Source: WTHC01 sp965218725 (GTDB taxonomy: Archaea; Thermoproteota; Nitrososphaeria; Nitrososphaerales; Nitrosopumilaceae). Taken from it: a DNA stretch of 64,000 nt. The stretch covers positions 186,001-250,000 of the forward strand of contig CBDCLO010000002.1 of the NCBI GenBank assembly GCA_965218725.1, given 5' to 3'. A program made the translations under genes and the position numbers. Every line of letters starts with the position of its first letter. Position 1 is the stretch's first letter. This document shows, one piece after another, positions 9,941 through 17,954 of the stretch. The notes below the pieces were generated by a model. It was not told where the DNA came from. It did not search any database and saw nothing but the letters and a program-made list of their open reading frames with translations.

Positions 9941-10655
9941 GATACCCAGGATTTCTACTAGAGGATATTATGATCTATGCAACGGAAAAACACTAAAAGC
10001 TAGATCATATGATGTATACCCATTACGCTGTTTTTATAATATACATAAAAAGAAAGAGGTCACAGTAGTTGTTCATGGTTTACACAATAATAAAGTAAAT
10101 GCATTATCTAAGTTTCTAATAATGAAAAAAAAATTAGATATGTTAAATTATAGATATCCAATTATAGTATATAGTTATGACACAAATGTAAAATGTATTG
10201 ATACAAATGAATTAAAAATTGGTATTATAATTGCTAAAAAAAATGGAAAAAATCTGTCAAGATGGATTATTGATTTTAAAAAAAATAATAACATAAAAAT
10301 TAGATTAGTAGGATATTCATTAGGATCATATGTAATTTCAGATACCATCATGAATTTAGATAGATTTAATCATGTTAATCTTAGAGTCTGTATATTTTTT
10401 TGGAGCATCAGTTAATAATATTTTGTTCAATAACAAAAAAATAATAAAATTTTTCAAAATGTGATTAATAAAAAGATTATTAATTATTATAATCCAAATG
10501 ACGAGGTATTAAAATCATCTGAAAATAGTTATTATAACCCATTAGGGTTAAATGGAATAACTGGAATAACAATGAAAAAATATTCACAAAAAAAAGTTTG
10601 TTCACAGGATCATAGATTTGTGAGCTATATTGATACATTAGATTCATTTCCATAA
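9930..10655 (+). pseudogene. Alpha/beta hydrolase-like gene broken by two frame changes
   Basis: The first frame (9930-10415) encodes an alpha/beta-hydrolase N-terminal half: VTVVVHGLHNNK (oxyanion strand), IVYSYDTN, and the nucleophile elbow GYSLGS with Ser near residue 130. It then ends in a nonsense tail. From about 10384 the next frame continues the protein as ESVYFFGASVNNILFNNKK, stopping at 10462. From about 10461 the original frame resumes with INKKIINYYNPNDEVL and PLGLNGITG, ending in QDHRFVSYIDTL (candidate catalytic Asp and His). Removing one base near 10383 and adding one in the A-run near 10457 restores one protein of about 240 residues. It resembles the DUF726/TMCO4-type hydrolases, tentatively. 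Either real decay or two indel errors. Confidence 0.7.
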
Positions 10656-10775
10656 GTATACTAATAAATCTTAATTTATTCAAAGAACGTAGTAAACTAA
10701 AAAATGGTTATTTGGATTACTATAAATTAAAGTGCATAGTAATATATTATTATTTTTTTAATAGATTAGTTATAC

Positions 10776-11774
10776 ATGGCAAAGATCTGGAAAGATGAGG
10801 ATGTAAGTCTTGATGTAATTAGAAATAAAGTTGTTGGGATAATAGGTTATGGTATTCAAGGTGAAGCTCAATCAAATAATATGAAAGACTCGGGTTTAAA
10901 TGTAATAATTGGACTAAACAATAATAGCAAGAATTGGGAAAAAGCACAGAAATATGGACATACAGTTATGTCAATAGAAAAAACATGTATAGAATCAGAT
11001 ATAATCCATATCTTAATACCAGACATGGTACAATCTGAAGTCTATAAAAATAAAATTAAAGATAATATTTTAGAGGGAAAAGTACTTTCTTTTTCACATG
11101 GTGCTGCAATACACTGGAAATGGATAGTTGCACCTAAAGATGTTGATATTATTATGATTGCACCAAAAGGACCTGGTTCAAAAGTAAGGGAAACATATCT
11201 AAATGGATTTGGAACTCCATCAATAATAGCAGTCCATCAAGATTATACAAAAAATGCATGGAACAAAGCACTTGCAATAGCAAAAGCAATAGGAAGTACT
11301 AGAGCTGGAGTAATAAAAACAACTTTTCAAGAAGAAACTGAAACAGATTGGTTTGGTGAACAGGCTGCACTTTGTGGAGGTGTATCATCAATGATAATTA
11401 ATGCATTTGAAGTATTGATAGAAGATGGATATCAACATGAAATAGCCTATTTTGAGGTATTACATGAATTAAAATTAATTGTAGATATGATACAACGCCA
11501 TGGAATTAGTGGAATGTATAAACGTGTTAGTGAAACTGCAAGATATGGTGGCTTAACAAGGGGAACAATGATCATGAACGAATACAATAAAGAACAAATG
11601 AGGAAAGCATTAAAAATGATAAAAGATGGTACGTTCAATTCTGAATGGATCAATGAATATAAGAATAGTGGACATTATGCGTTTAATAAGTATATGAAAA
11701 CTATTAAAACACACGAAATAGAAAAAGTTGGGGAAAAGATACGTAATATGTTATGGAGAGGTTCTCATAGCTAG
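10776..11774 (+). CDS. ilvC: Ketol-acid reductoisomerase
   Basis: NADPH-dependent enzyme of valine, leucine and isoleucine synthesis, converting acetolactate or acetohydroxybutyrate to dihydroxy acids. The 332-residue protein is the short class I type. Visible features are the Rossmann start GIIGYGIQGEAQ (22-33), the APKGPG segment, and the two Mg-binding sites DWFGEQ (about 189-194) and AYFEVLHELK (about 222-231). The end is MLWRGSHS. Its last 4 bases overlap the convergent mutase small-subunit gene. ilvD (42768-44450) and ilvA (61809-63029) lie elsewhere in the window, so the pathway is scattered. Confidence 0.96.
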   Translation: MAKIWKDEDVSLDVIRNKVVGIIGYGIQGEAQSNNMKDSGLNVIIGLNNNSKNWEKAQKYGHTVMSIEKTCIESDIIHILIPDMVQSEVYKNKIKDNILEGKVLSFSHGAAIHWKWIVAPKDVDIIMIAPKGPGSKVRETYLNGFGTPSIIAVHQDYTKNAWNKALAIAKAIGSTRAGVIKTTFQEETETDWFGEQAALCGGVSSMIINAFEVLIEDGYQHEIAYFEVLHELKLIVDMIQRHGISGMYKRVSETARYGGLTRGTMIMNEYNKEQMRKALKMIKDGTFNSEWINEYKNSGHYAFNKYMKTIKTHEIEKVGEKIRNMLWRGSHS

Positions 11775-12187
11775 ATTTTTCTTAATTTATTCACTTCAGA
11801 TGTAATATGCTTTAATATTGTTTGTAGGTCAGTACCTGGTCCAAATATGTCAGATATTCCAGCTTTTTTAAGTTTAGTCTTATCTTCATCAGGTATTACC
11901 CCGCCGCCTACAACGAGAATATTTGTAATTTCTTTTTTTTCTAGGCATTCTACAACTCTTGGAAATAAAGTATTATGTGCACCGTTAAGAAGACTTAATG
12001 CTATTACATCAACATCTTCATCTTCTGCGATTTGTGCTATTTTTTCAGGTACAGCAAATAAACCAGAATAAATAACTTCCATACCTGCATCTCTGAATGT
12101 TTTGCAAAGTACTAATGCACCACGATCATGTCCATCTAACCCTAACTTAGCTACAAGAATTTTTATTTTTTTTGTTTTTTGTTTCAT
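11771..12187 (-). CDS. mcmA2: Methylmalonyl-CoA mutase, small (cobalamin-binding) subunit
   Basis: A stand-alone B12-binding domain that pairs with the large subunit at 1-1354 to make active mutase. The 138-residue protein carries the base-off/His-on cobalamin signature LGLDGHDRGA (DxHxxG, about 16-25), followed by SLLNGAH and VVGGGVIPDED, the other loops lining the nucleotide tail. Length equals a single flavodoxin-like domain. It lies about 10 kb from its catalytic partner and converges with ilvC with a 4-base overlap. ATG start at 12187 (MKQKTKKIKILVAK). Confidence 0.95.
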   Translation of the reverse strand: MKQKTKKIKILVAKLGLDGHDRGALVLCKTFRDAGMEVIYSGLFAVPEKIAQIAEDEDVDVIALSLLNGAHNTLFPRVVECLEKKEITNILVVGGGVIPDEDKTKLKKAGISDIFGPGTDLQTILKHITSEVNKLRKI

Positions 12188-12296
12188 GTATAAATTAATA
12201 TGAACAGTTTTAAAAAATTAACGAATCATATCTTTGTAGCTACAACTCTGTATCTTGAATATTTAGAATATAGTTTATTTATATTTAAGCAATTGA

Positions 12297-12758
12297 TTAT
12301 AATGCTGCATTATTCCAAGTAGAAAAATATTGTGGTATAATTTCTATAACTATGAAACAGCCACTTTTTATCCCATGTAAAATATATTTAGCTATTTTAC
12401 TGTCTGGATTAACATATTTGGCTATTATTTTTTTTGCTATGATGGTATTACTTTCAATATTATAAACCAATTTTGCTTTACCTCTCCCTCTAACTCCTAG
12501 ATAAGGAGTTGTACTAGAATCTATACAAAAATAAACTAAGCTATTTTTCATTATGTTTTTAATTTTTAAAGAAACTTTACTAGTTTCTATATGAAATTTA
12601 TATGAGTTATATAAAAACCATACAGGATGTATACTTAATTCATTTTTTATATTTATAGTTCCAAGGTGTAGATTTAGTTTATTTTTTGTAAGAAAATGGT
12701 CTATTTGAAGTTTATTTAGTTTGGATCCAAATTCTGGGTTTCCATGAATAATTTTCAT
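12297..12758 (-). CDS. FMN-binding split-barrel protein (pyridoxamine 5'-phosphate oxidase-like)
   Basis: A 153-residue protein with the pattern of the PNPOx-like split-barrel family: LNLHLGTINIKNELSIHPVW near the N-terminus, then FHIETSKVSLKIKNIMKN and a VRGRGKAKLVYN strand. It ends in IIPQYFSTWNN. These proteins bind FMN, F420 or haem-related ligands; the substrate cannot be read from sequence. It is probably not the PLP-synthesis oxidase, which has a longer C-terminal region. It is monocistronic, on the minus strand, between the mutase small subunit and the divergent tfb. Confidence 0.75.
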   Translation of the reverse strand: MKIIHGNPEFGSKLNKLQIDHFLTKNKLNLHLGTINIKNELSIHPVWFLYNSYKFHIETSKVSLKIKNIMKNSLVYFCIDSSTTPYLGVRGRGKAKLVYNIESNTIIAKKIIAKYVNPDSKIAKYILHGIKSGCFIVIEIIPQYFSTWNNAAL

Positions 12759-12902
12759 ATTGATGAGTATTATAATGTATTTTTATTTTATTCTAATTTA
12801 AAAATTATTGCACTACAATTAATTAGCTTAACCTACATACAAATAACCTTAAGATTAAAAGTGAAACTAATAATAAGTATTAATACATGACATAACTAAG
12901 AT

Positions 12903-13808
12903 ATGGCTCATAGGTCATTAGTATTTAATAAACGTTGTACATCTTGTGGAAAATCTTCTATGGTAACAGATGAGACTAATGGCGAATTATTTTGTGGATC
13001 ATGTGGTTTTGTAATCTCAGATAAACTAGAAGATTCTGGTGCAGAGTGGAGGACCTTTTCTAATGATGATATTAATAGAGCAAGAGTTGGAGCTGGTACA
13101 TCGATAACAATGCATGATATGGGGCTTTCAACTATTATTGGAACTGCAAATAGAGATTCAGCTGGAAGACCGTTATCAATAAGAATTAAAAATTCAATAG
13201 AGAGATTGAGAACATGGGATAATCGAAGCCAAGCACATTCCTCGGCAGATAGGAATTTAAGACAAGCTTTAAATGAAATGGGTAAATTAAAAGATAAGCT
13301 TGCGTTGGTTGATTCTGTGATAGAAAATGCAGCTTATATCTACAGAAAAGCAATGGAAAAAAAATTAGTGAGAGGGAGATCTATATATGGATTAGTAGCA
13401 GCATGCATATATGCTGCATGTAGAAACACAGAAACTCCTAGAACATTGGACGATATTGCTAAAGAAATTAATATACGAAGAAAGGATGTTGCCAGATGTT
13501 ATAGATTGATTTTTAGGGAACTTGAACTAAAGGTTCCAGTGGTAGATCCTGTTAAGGGCATATCAAGAATTGCGAGTATGGTAGAGTTAAGTGAAAAAAG
13601 TAAACGAAAAGCTATTAATATTTTAAATGTGGCTAAGGACATTGGAGTTGTTGCTGGAAAAGATCCAATGGGCATAGCTGCAGCTGCATTATATTTGGCG
13701 TGCATAGATACTAATGAGGTAAAATCACAGAAGGATATTTCATTGGCATCTGGTGTTACAGAGGTAACTATACGTAATAGATGTGCAGGATTAAGAAAAA
13801 TACTATAA
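12903..13808 (+). CDS. tfb: Transcription initiation factor IIB (TFB)
   Basis: It bridges TBP-bound promoter DNA and RNA polymerase. The 301-residue protein has the N-terminal zinc ribbon with C12, C15, C31 and C34 (CTSCGK and CGSCG), the B-reader/linker region (AEWRTFSNDD, then RDSAGRPLS), and two cyclin-fold repeats; IYGLVAACIYAACR and GIAAAALYLACI are the matching helices of repeats one and two. The last residues VTIRNRCAGLRKIL are the DNA-recognition end. Nitrososphaeria usually carry several TFB paralogues, and the sequence alone does not say which this is. ATG at 12903. Confidence 0.96.
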   Translation: MAHRSLVFNKRCTSCGKSSMVTDETNGELFCGSCGFVISDKLEDSGAEWRTFSNDDINRARVGAGTSITMHDMGLSTIIGTANRDSAGRPLSIRIKNSIERLRTWDNRSQAHSSADRNLRQALNEMGKLKDKLALVDSVIENAAYIYRKAMEKKLVRGRSIYGLVAACIYAACRNTETPRTLDDIAKEINIRRKDVARCYRLIFRELELKVPVVDPVKGISRIASMVELSEKSKRKAINILNVAKDIGVVAGKDPMGIAAAALYLACIDTNEVKSQKDISLASGVTEVTIRNRCAGLRKIL

Positions 13809-13899
13809 CATATGGTAATACACTTTAGTTTTAAATTAATACTAGTTTAGTTATGCTGGCAACATAATATTAAAATATGCATGAAAAGTTAGTTGCGTA

Positions 13900-14052
13900 T
13901 TGGTTGAACTAAGAGATCCTGTTTGTAATACGACGATTAGAAATAAGTCGAGTTTTGTTACTTATGGTAATAACAAGTATTATTTTTGTTGTGCATCATG
14001 CAAATGGGCTTTTGAGAAAAATCCTGTACAGTTTATAAGTAATAATTTTTAG
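13900..14052 (+). CDS. Small YHS/TRASH-type metal-binding protein
   Basis: A 50-codon gene starting with TTG at 13900 (an in-frame stop lies at 13882, and no other start intervenes). The product starts MVELRDPVCNTTI and ends KNPVQFISNNF. DPVC followed by YYFCCASCKWAFEKNP is the YHS/TRASH signature: one Cys in the first turn, then a CCxxC cluster after an aromatic strand, a metal (often Cu) or heavy-metal-sensing fold. A second mini-protein of the same family sits at 17784-17954. It lies about 90 bases after tfb in the same direction and is convergent with trxB. Function is unknown; copper handling is a reasonable guess in a copper-rich ammonia-oxidiser lineage. Confidence 0.78.
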   Translation: MVELRDPVCNTTIRNKSSFVTYGNNKYYFCCASCKWAFEKNPVQFISNNF

Positions 14053-14126
14053 GCGTATACATAGTTGAGTACAATAAAAATGTTGTATATTAATTAAAAA
14101 AATAATGGTAGATAATAATACATGTG

Positions 14127-15098
14127 CTAGTAATGAAATATTGTATCTCCTATTTGTTTTTTCCAATCTGTACGTATTCCTGGTCTACCACTTAGTTTTT
14201 CTAGATAGTTAAATGCAGATAAACCAGCCTCGGTACCATTTCCGCATGCAACTGCAATTTGTTTGTATGGTATATTAGTAGCATCACCAGCAGCAAAAAT
14301 AGCAGGATGAGAGGTATTACATCCTCTGCTTATTTCTATTTCACCTTTAGTATTTAATTTTACCAAATGCTTTACATAATCTAGATTTATTTTTGAACCC
14401 ATTTCTATGAATAAACCATCAATCCAAATTGTTTTTTCAGTTCCAGTTGAATCTTTTATGATTACATTTTTAATGGTATTTTCTCCAAAAATAGATTTTA
14501 TTGTAGAATTAGAAATTAGTTCAACATTTTCTTTTTTTTCTATTGAAGCTATCATGTCCTTATTACCTCCAAGTCTGCCACCTTTAAAAATTAGGTATGC
14601 CTTTGATGCCAATCTAGAAAGTAGGACTCCAGATTCTAACAAATATGCACCAACACCTACTGATGCAGTTATTTTTCCTTGATAAAATGGTGCATCACAC
14701 TTAGTACAATAATGTATACCTTTATTAGTAAATTTTGTTTCATTTTCCAACCCTAGATTATTTGGTACTTTGCCAGGTGCTAGAATAATGGCTTTTGATG
14801 CATATTCTGAGCGGATTGTATTTATTTTAAACTCATTTTCAAAATCAATTTTATTTACTGTATCATATACTAGATCACCATTATATGATAAATATTGGTT
14901 TTCAAGTGTTTTTGCTAAAAGTGGCCCACTTGATAATATAGTACCAGGATAATTTTCTAATTTTGGAATTAAATTCAATTGACCTCCTAGATCTTTTGAA
15001 ATTATTAGACATGACACTTTTTGTCTAGCCACAAACATGCCAGCAGATAATCCTGCTGGACCAGCTCCAATTATTATTATTTCATATTTTTGTATCAT
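14127..15098 (-). CDS. trxB: Thioredoxin-reductase-family flavoprotein with altered NADPH site
   Basis: A 323-residue FAD protein of the low-Mr thioredoxin reductase family. The FAD Rossmann motif IIGAGPAG lies at 9-16, the redox pair CTKCDAPFY at 131-134 and the second FAD motif AAGDATN near 270. The NADPH domain departs from canonical reductases: the expected GGGxSAxxEA is SVGVGAYLLESG (146-157), and the HRRxxxR phosphate-binding motif is replaced by IFKGGRLGG (170-178). Some archaeal homologues, for example in Thermoplasma, do not use NADPH. The electron donor may therefore differ. It begins right after the Lrp-like domain gene (zero spacing), probably in one transcript. Confidence 0.88.
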   Translation of the reverse strand: MIQKYEIIIIGAGPAGLSAGMFVARQKVSCLIISKDLGGQLNLIPKLENYPGTILSSGPLLAKTLENQYLSYNGDLVYDTVNKIDFENEFKINTIRSEYASKAIILAPGKVPNNLGLENETKFTNKGIHYCTKCDAPFYQGKITASVGVGAYLLESGVLLSRLASKAYLIFKGGRLGGNKDMIASIEKKENVELISNSTIKSIFGENTIKNVIIKDSTGTEKTIWIDGLFIEMGSKINLDYVKHLVKLNTKGEIEISRGCNTSHPAIFAAGDATNIPYKQIAVACGNGTEAGLSAFNYLEKLSGRPGIRTDWKKQIGDTIFHY

Positions 15099-15329
15099 TT
15101 AGATAACAGATATTAAAGAAATCATGTTCGATATCCCCTTTAAATTATTTAGTTCAATATCAATCGCATTCTTTATTTTTTGCATGTCATCAGATTCAAA
15201 AATAATTAGTACGTCATACAACCCATAAACCTTTTTGACATCTTTTGTTATCGTGATTTTTCTTGCCTGTTTTATTATATCATTTTGAAGTTTATAATTT
15301 ACATTTAATAGTACGTACGCCTCATTCAT
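15099..15329 (-). CDS. Stand-alone Lrp/AsnC effector-binding (RAM) domain protein
   Basis: A 76-residue protein matching only the C-terminal alpha/beta sandwich of Lrp/AsnC regulators: AYVLLNVNYKLQ (strand 1), VKKVYGLYDVLIIFESDD (helix end, strands 2-3) and the last strand ISNMISLISVI. There is no helix-turn-helix, so it cannot bind DNA itself. Such stand-alone RAM proteins are common in archaea and may sense amino acids or assemble with full-length Lrps. Its stop abuts the ATG of trxB, which suggests coupled expression. ATG start at 15329. Confidence 0.85.
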   Translation of the reverse strand: MNEAYVLLNVNYKLQNDIIKQARKITITKDVKKVYGLYDVLIIFESDDMQKIKNAIDIELNNLKGISNMISLISVI

Positions 15330-15390
15330 AGTAACAATTATTAAATTACATTAAAAAGCCTTGTTATAAAAAGTTAGATTTTAATTATTG

Positions 15391-15774
15391 TTAAACTCCA
15401 CTAAAAATGTCAGTGACTGTTTGTGCTAATTTTTCTATATTTACTGTTGGGTTAGCTGATACTAATAAAATAATCTTATTTACTGGAAATGGAAAACTTA
15501 TTAAAACTACTTTATCTCTTCTGGCAGCTAGATAGTTTATAGGGCCAAGGCTTTTATCATACTCTTTTCGTATTGAAATTTTGGAAACAAACTCCATAAA
15601 TGATTTTAATTTTATTTCATCATCCTCAAGTGGTATAATTCCTTTTCTAAAACCTCCTGATATTAAATCACCATTTTCATCTATTATTCCAGCAAATCGT
15701 ATATTATTTTCTATTAAAAGTTTGTTACAATTATCGGTATATATTTTGTACATGATATCTTTTTTGTTTATCAA
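15391..15774 (-). CDS. Conserved thaumarchaeal protein (DUF6659/roadblock-like)
   Basis: A 127-residue soluble protein I recognise only as a type common in Nitrososphaeria. The middle has IRFAGIIDENGDLISGGFRKGI, then PLEDDE, LGPINYLAARRDKVVLISFPF and a final strand with LVSANPTVNIEKL. An N-terminal helix followed by a five-strand, PAS/roadblock-like alternation suggests a small sensory or scaffold fold. It has no Cys pair, catalytic motif or membrane segment. A second small protein of similar architecture lies just upstream at 15861-16208, and the run continues into the Lrp-like domain and trxB. Function unknown. Confidence 0.7.
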   Translation of the reverse strand: MINKKDIMYKIYTDNCNKLLIENNIRFAGIIDENGDLISGGFRKGIIPLEDDEIKLKSFMEFVSKISIRKEYDKSLGPINYLAARRDKVVLISFPFPVNKIILLVSANPTVNIEKLAQTVTDIFSGV

Positions 15775-15860
15775 ATTAAATCAAAATACATACATAAAAA
15801 TACTAACTAAAATGATTGTCAATAATATTTCCACATATTTATAAAATTAAAAAAATGATG

Positions 15861-16208
15861 TCACTCGATCTTCATAATTTTATTGATTAGTTTATTGTGA
15901 TCTATACCTGGTTCAGTAGTTACATAAAGTAAATGATTTTTTCCTGCTGGCATTGTTATGCGTTTAACTTTCTCATACTCTGCTATCACATATTTACATT
16001 TTCCTAGTTTTCTTGATAAAGCTTTTCTTGACTTCCATGATTGAGCTGCGGTGACCAACGAGCTTGTACTTTCATTGGATGTAAGTTTATTATGGATCGA
16101 TTTTGTATGTGCACTATATATCAATTTACCTTTCAGGTCACATACAGACACAATTCTAACTGATTTATTCAGTTTGATTATTTTATCGGCTATCTGTTGT
16201 GTTTCCAT
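15861..16208 (-). CDS. Conserved small protein, roadblock-like architecture
   Basis: A 115-residue protein. An N-terminal helix (METQQIADKIIKLNKSV) leads into a strand-turn-strand (RIVSVCDLKGKLIYSAH), then a helical middle rich in Ser/Lys, then two strands (KCKYVIAEYEKVKRITMP and HLLYVTTEPGIDHNKLI). The order resembles the gene at 15391-15774 and roadblock/LC7 folds, so the two may be distant paralogues. The match is by pattern only. It would be the first gene of a minus-strand run of four ending in trxB (gaps of 86, 61 and 0 bases). Function unknown. Confidence 0.65.
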   Translation of the reverse strand: METQQIADKIIKLNKSVRIVSVCDLKGKLIYSAHTKSIHNKLTSNESTSSLVTAAQSWKSRKALSRKLGKCKYVIAEYEKVKRITMPAGKNHLLYVTTEPGIDHNKLINKIMKIE

Positions 16209-16296
16209 TATTAGTTATATTGATGTATAATGATAAATGTCTTTATGTGAAAATATACCATAATAATTTATATGCTTATAGCATGTAGCTAAATAA

Positions 16297-17157
16297 TTGT
16301 CTAGATATCAAACACCAAAGATACAAATTAATGTGAGTAGTGCTAGGATTATTCTACTTGGGATTGCGTTGTTGATAGTCACTGCAATGATAATAACTTC
16401 ATCAGTAAAAATAGTAGATGCTGGGCACAGAGGGGTTTTGTTACATTGGAATGCAGTAGATACAGATAGTCCACCACTTGAAGAAGGACTACATTTTGTT
16501 ACACCATTTGCAGATGATGTAATAAATATTGAAGTACGTACATTGAAATATGAAAAATCTACAACATCAGCATCTAAGGATTTGCAAACAGTTTCTACCA
16601 CAGTAACTGTGAACTATCATCCATCACAAGAATCAGTTCATTTTTTGTATAAGGAATTAGGATTAGACTATGAAAATAGAATTATTCAACCAGCAATAGA
16701 AGAAACCGTAAAACAAGTAACTGCAAAATATAATGCTGAAGAATTAATAACTAAAAGACCACTAGTAAAATCTGATATAGAAGCGTCGATAAGCGAAAGA
16801 TTAGCTGGATTTAATATAATAACAGAAGTAATGTCGATTACCGATTTCCAGTTCTCTGCTCTTTTTGCACAAGCAATAGAATCAAAAGTTGAAGCAGAAC
16901 AAAAAGCATTAAAAGCAGAAAATGATCTAAGACGAATAAAAGTAGAAGCTAAACAAAGGGAGGCACAAGCTGTAGGAATAGCACAAGCAAATATTGCAGA
17001 AGCAAGTGGTGAAGCTGAAGCAATAAAAATAATTAATAATGCACTAGCAACAAACCCAAATTATTTAGCTTGGCTGAAAACTCAAGCATGGGACGGAAAA
17101 TTACCACTTGTAGTTGGTAGCGCTGGAACACCATTTATACAAATACCAAACCAATAA
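16297..17157 (+). CDS. SPFH/band-7 (prohibitin-like) membrane protein
   Basis: A 286-residue protein with one N-terminal membrane segment (about 14-34, IILLGIALLIVTAMIIT) followed by the SPFH domain: VDAGHRGVLLHW, EGLHFVTPF and LKYEKSTTSASKDLQTV. A long charged coiled coil follows (EQKALKAENDLRRIKVEAKQ), with the Ala/Glu-rich stretch EASGEAEAIKI, typical of prohibitin/HflK-type scaffolds that organise membranes and proteases. The start is TTG at 16297 (MSRYQTPK). It is probably membrane-anchored with the coiled coil on one face. No protease gene of the FtsH/HtpX type is adjacent. Confidence 0.9.
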   Translation: MSRYQTPKIQINVSSARIILLGIALLIVTAMIITSSVKIVDAGHRGVLLHWNAVDTDSPPLEEGLHFVTPFADDVINIEVRTLKYEKSTTSASKDLQTVSTTVTVNYHPSQESVHFLYKELGLDYENRIIQPAIEETVKQVTAKYNAEELITKRPLVKSDIEASISERLAGFNIITEVMSITDFQFSALFAQAIESKVEAEQKALKAENDLRRIKVEAKQREAQAVGIAQANIAEASGEAEAIKIINNALATNPNYLAWLKTQAWDGKLPLVVGSAGTPFIQIPNQ

Positions 17158-17215
17158 CATTTTTTATAGCCAGACCATCACTAAAATATGATAGTATAAT
17201 AATATATACCGATAA

Positions 17216-17560
17216 TCAAAAATTTCTTCCGTTATTTTTTAAATTTTCTCTTATAGTGTCATACATTAAAAGAAACTGCTCAGGTTCATTTTGTCTATAA
17301 AATTTTTCTAGTTTAGTAACTTCTTTTGATGATAATTTTTTACCTTTAATTTTATAATACTCTGAAATTATCTCAAATTGGGTTTTTCTAATGTTATATC
17401 CTTTTAAAGTATTGTTAACAGAATTTTTACACAATATATCATAAAGTATATAACGATAGAACGTATATCCAAATACAGCTAATATACCTACTATTATAAG
17501 AGTTACCATAATTACTAGTGCCAATACCGTAATTACTGTACTATTGTATTTAACTTGCAC
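17216..17560 (-). CDS. Small single-pass membrane protein, unknown
   Basis: A 114-residue protein with one strong hydrophobic segment near the N-terminus (about 9-33, ITVLALVIMVTLIIVGILAV) and a polar, Lys-rich C-terminal part containing YYKIKGKKLSSKEVTKLEKF. No catalytic motif or Cys pair is visible. Topology is likely N-out/C-in by the positive residues. It is convergent with the SPFH gene 58 bases away. I do not recognise a family; similar short proteins are common in this lineage. Confidence 0.6.
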   Translation of the reverse strand: MQVKYNSTVITVLALVIMVTLIIVGILAVFGYTFYRYILYDILCKNSVNNTLKGYNIRKTQFEIISEYYKIKGKKLSSKEVTKLEKFYRQNEPEQFLLMYDTIRENLKNNGRNF

Positions 17561-17783
17561 TAAAACATTTTAATTAAATATATTACATGAATTTAAATGC
17601 ATATTATAAAATAACAATGTACATTTTATTTTAATATTTATGTAATAAAATACAATTTGTATTATAACTAGTTAAAAGAGTATATTAATGATAGTAGATA
17701 GTTTAACATTTTTAAAATATATGTTACACATAAAATACAGTTATTAGTATTAATTATATATTATTGAATAAAATAATTACATT

Positions 17784-17954
17784 ATGCCAATAGATCCAGT
17801 GTGTGGAATAGAATTAGATAAAAAAATAGCTGTCTTGTATGAACATAATGATGGATCGACATATTATTTTTGTTGTGATGGTTGCAAACAAATTTTTATA
17901 AAAAAATCAAGAAAATGGATAAAAAAGTTAAATTGGAAACGTTCCACACATTAA
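17784..17954 (+). CDS. Small YHS-type metal-binding protein, second copy
   Basis: A 56-codon gene with ATG at 17784. The product starts MPIDPVCGIELDKK and carries YYFCCDGCKQIF, the YHS/TRASH Cys pattern (C7, C30, C31, C34), so it is of the same type as the mini-protein at 13900-14052. The C-terminal tail is basic (KKSRKWIKKLNWKR). Its last 27 bases overlap the 3' end of the convergent asparagine-synthase-like gene. An AT-rich region of about 220 bases lies upstream. Metal binding is inferred from the motif; the metal is unknown. Confidence 0.8.
   Translation: MPIDPVCGIELDKKIAVLYEHNDGSTYYFCCDGCKQIFIKKSRKWIKKLNWKRSTH

Noticed and set aside
10656..10775. Possible extra small gene between the broken hydrolase and ilvC
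   Set aside because: Only short frames without similarity; the stretch looks like an AT-rich promoter region.
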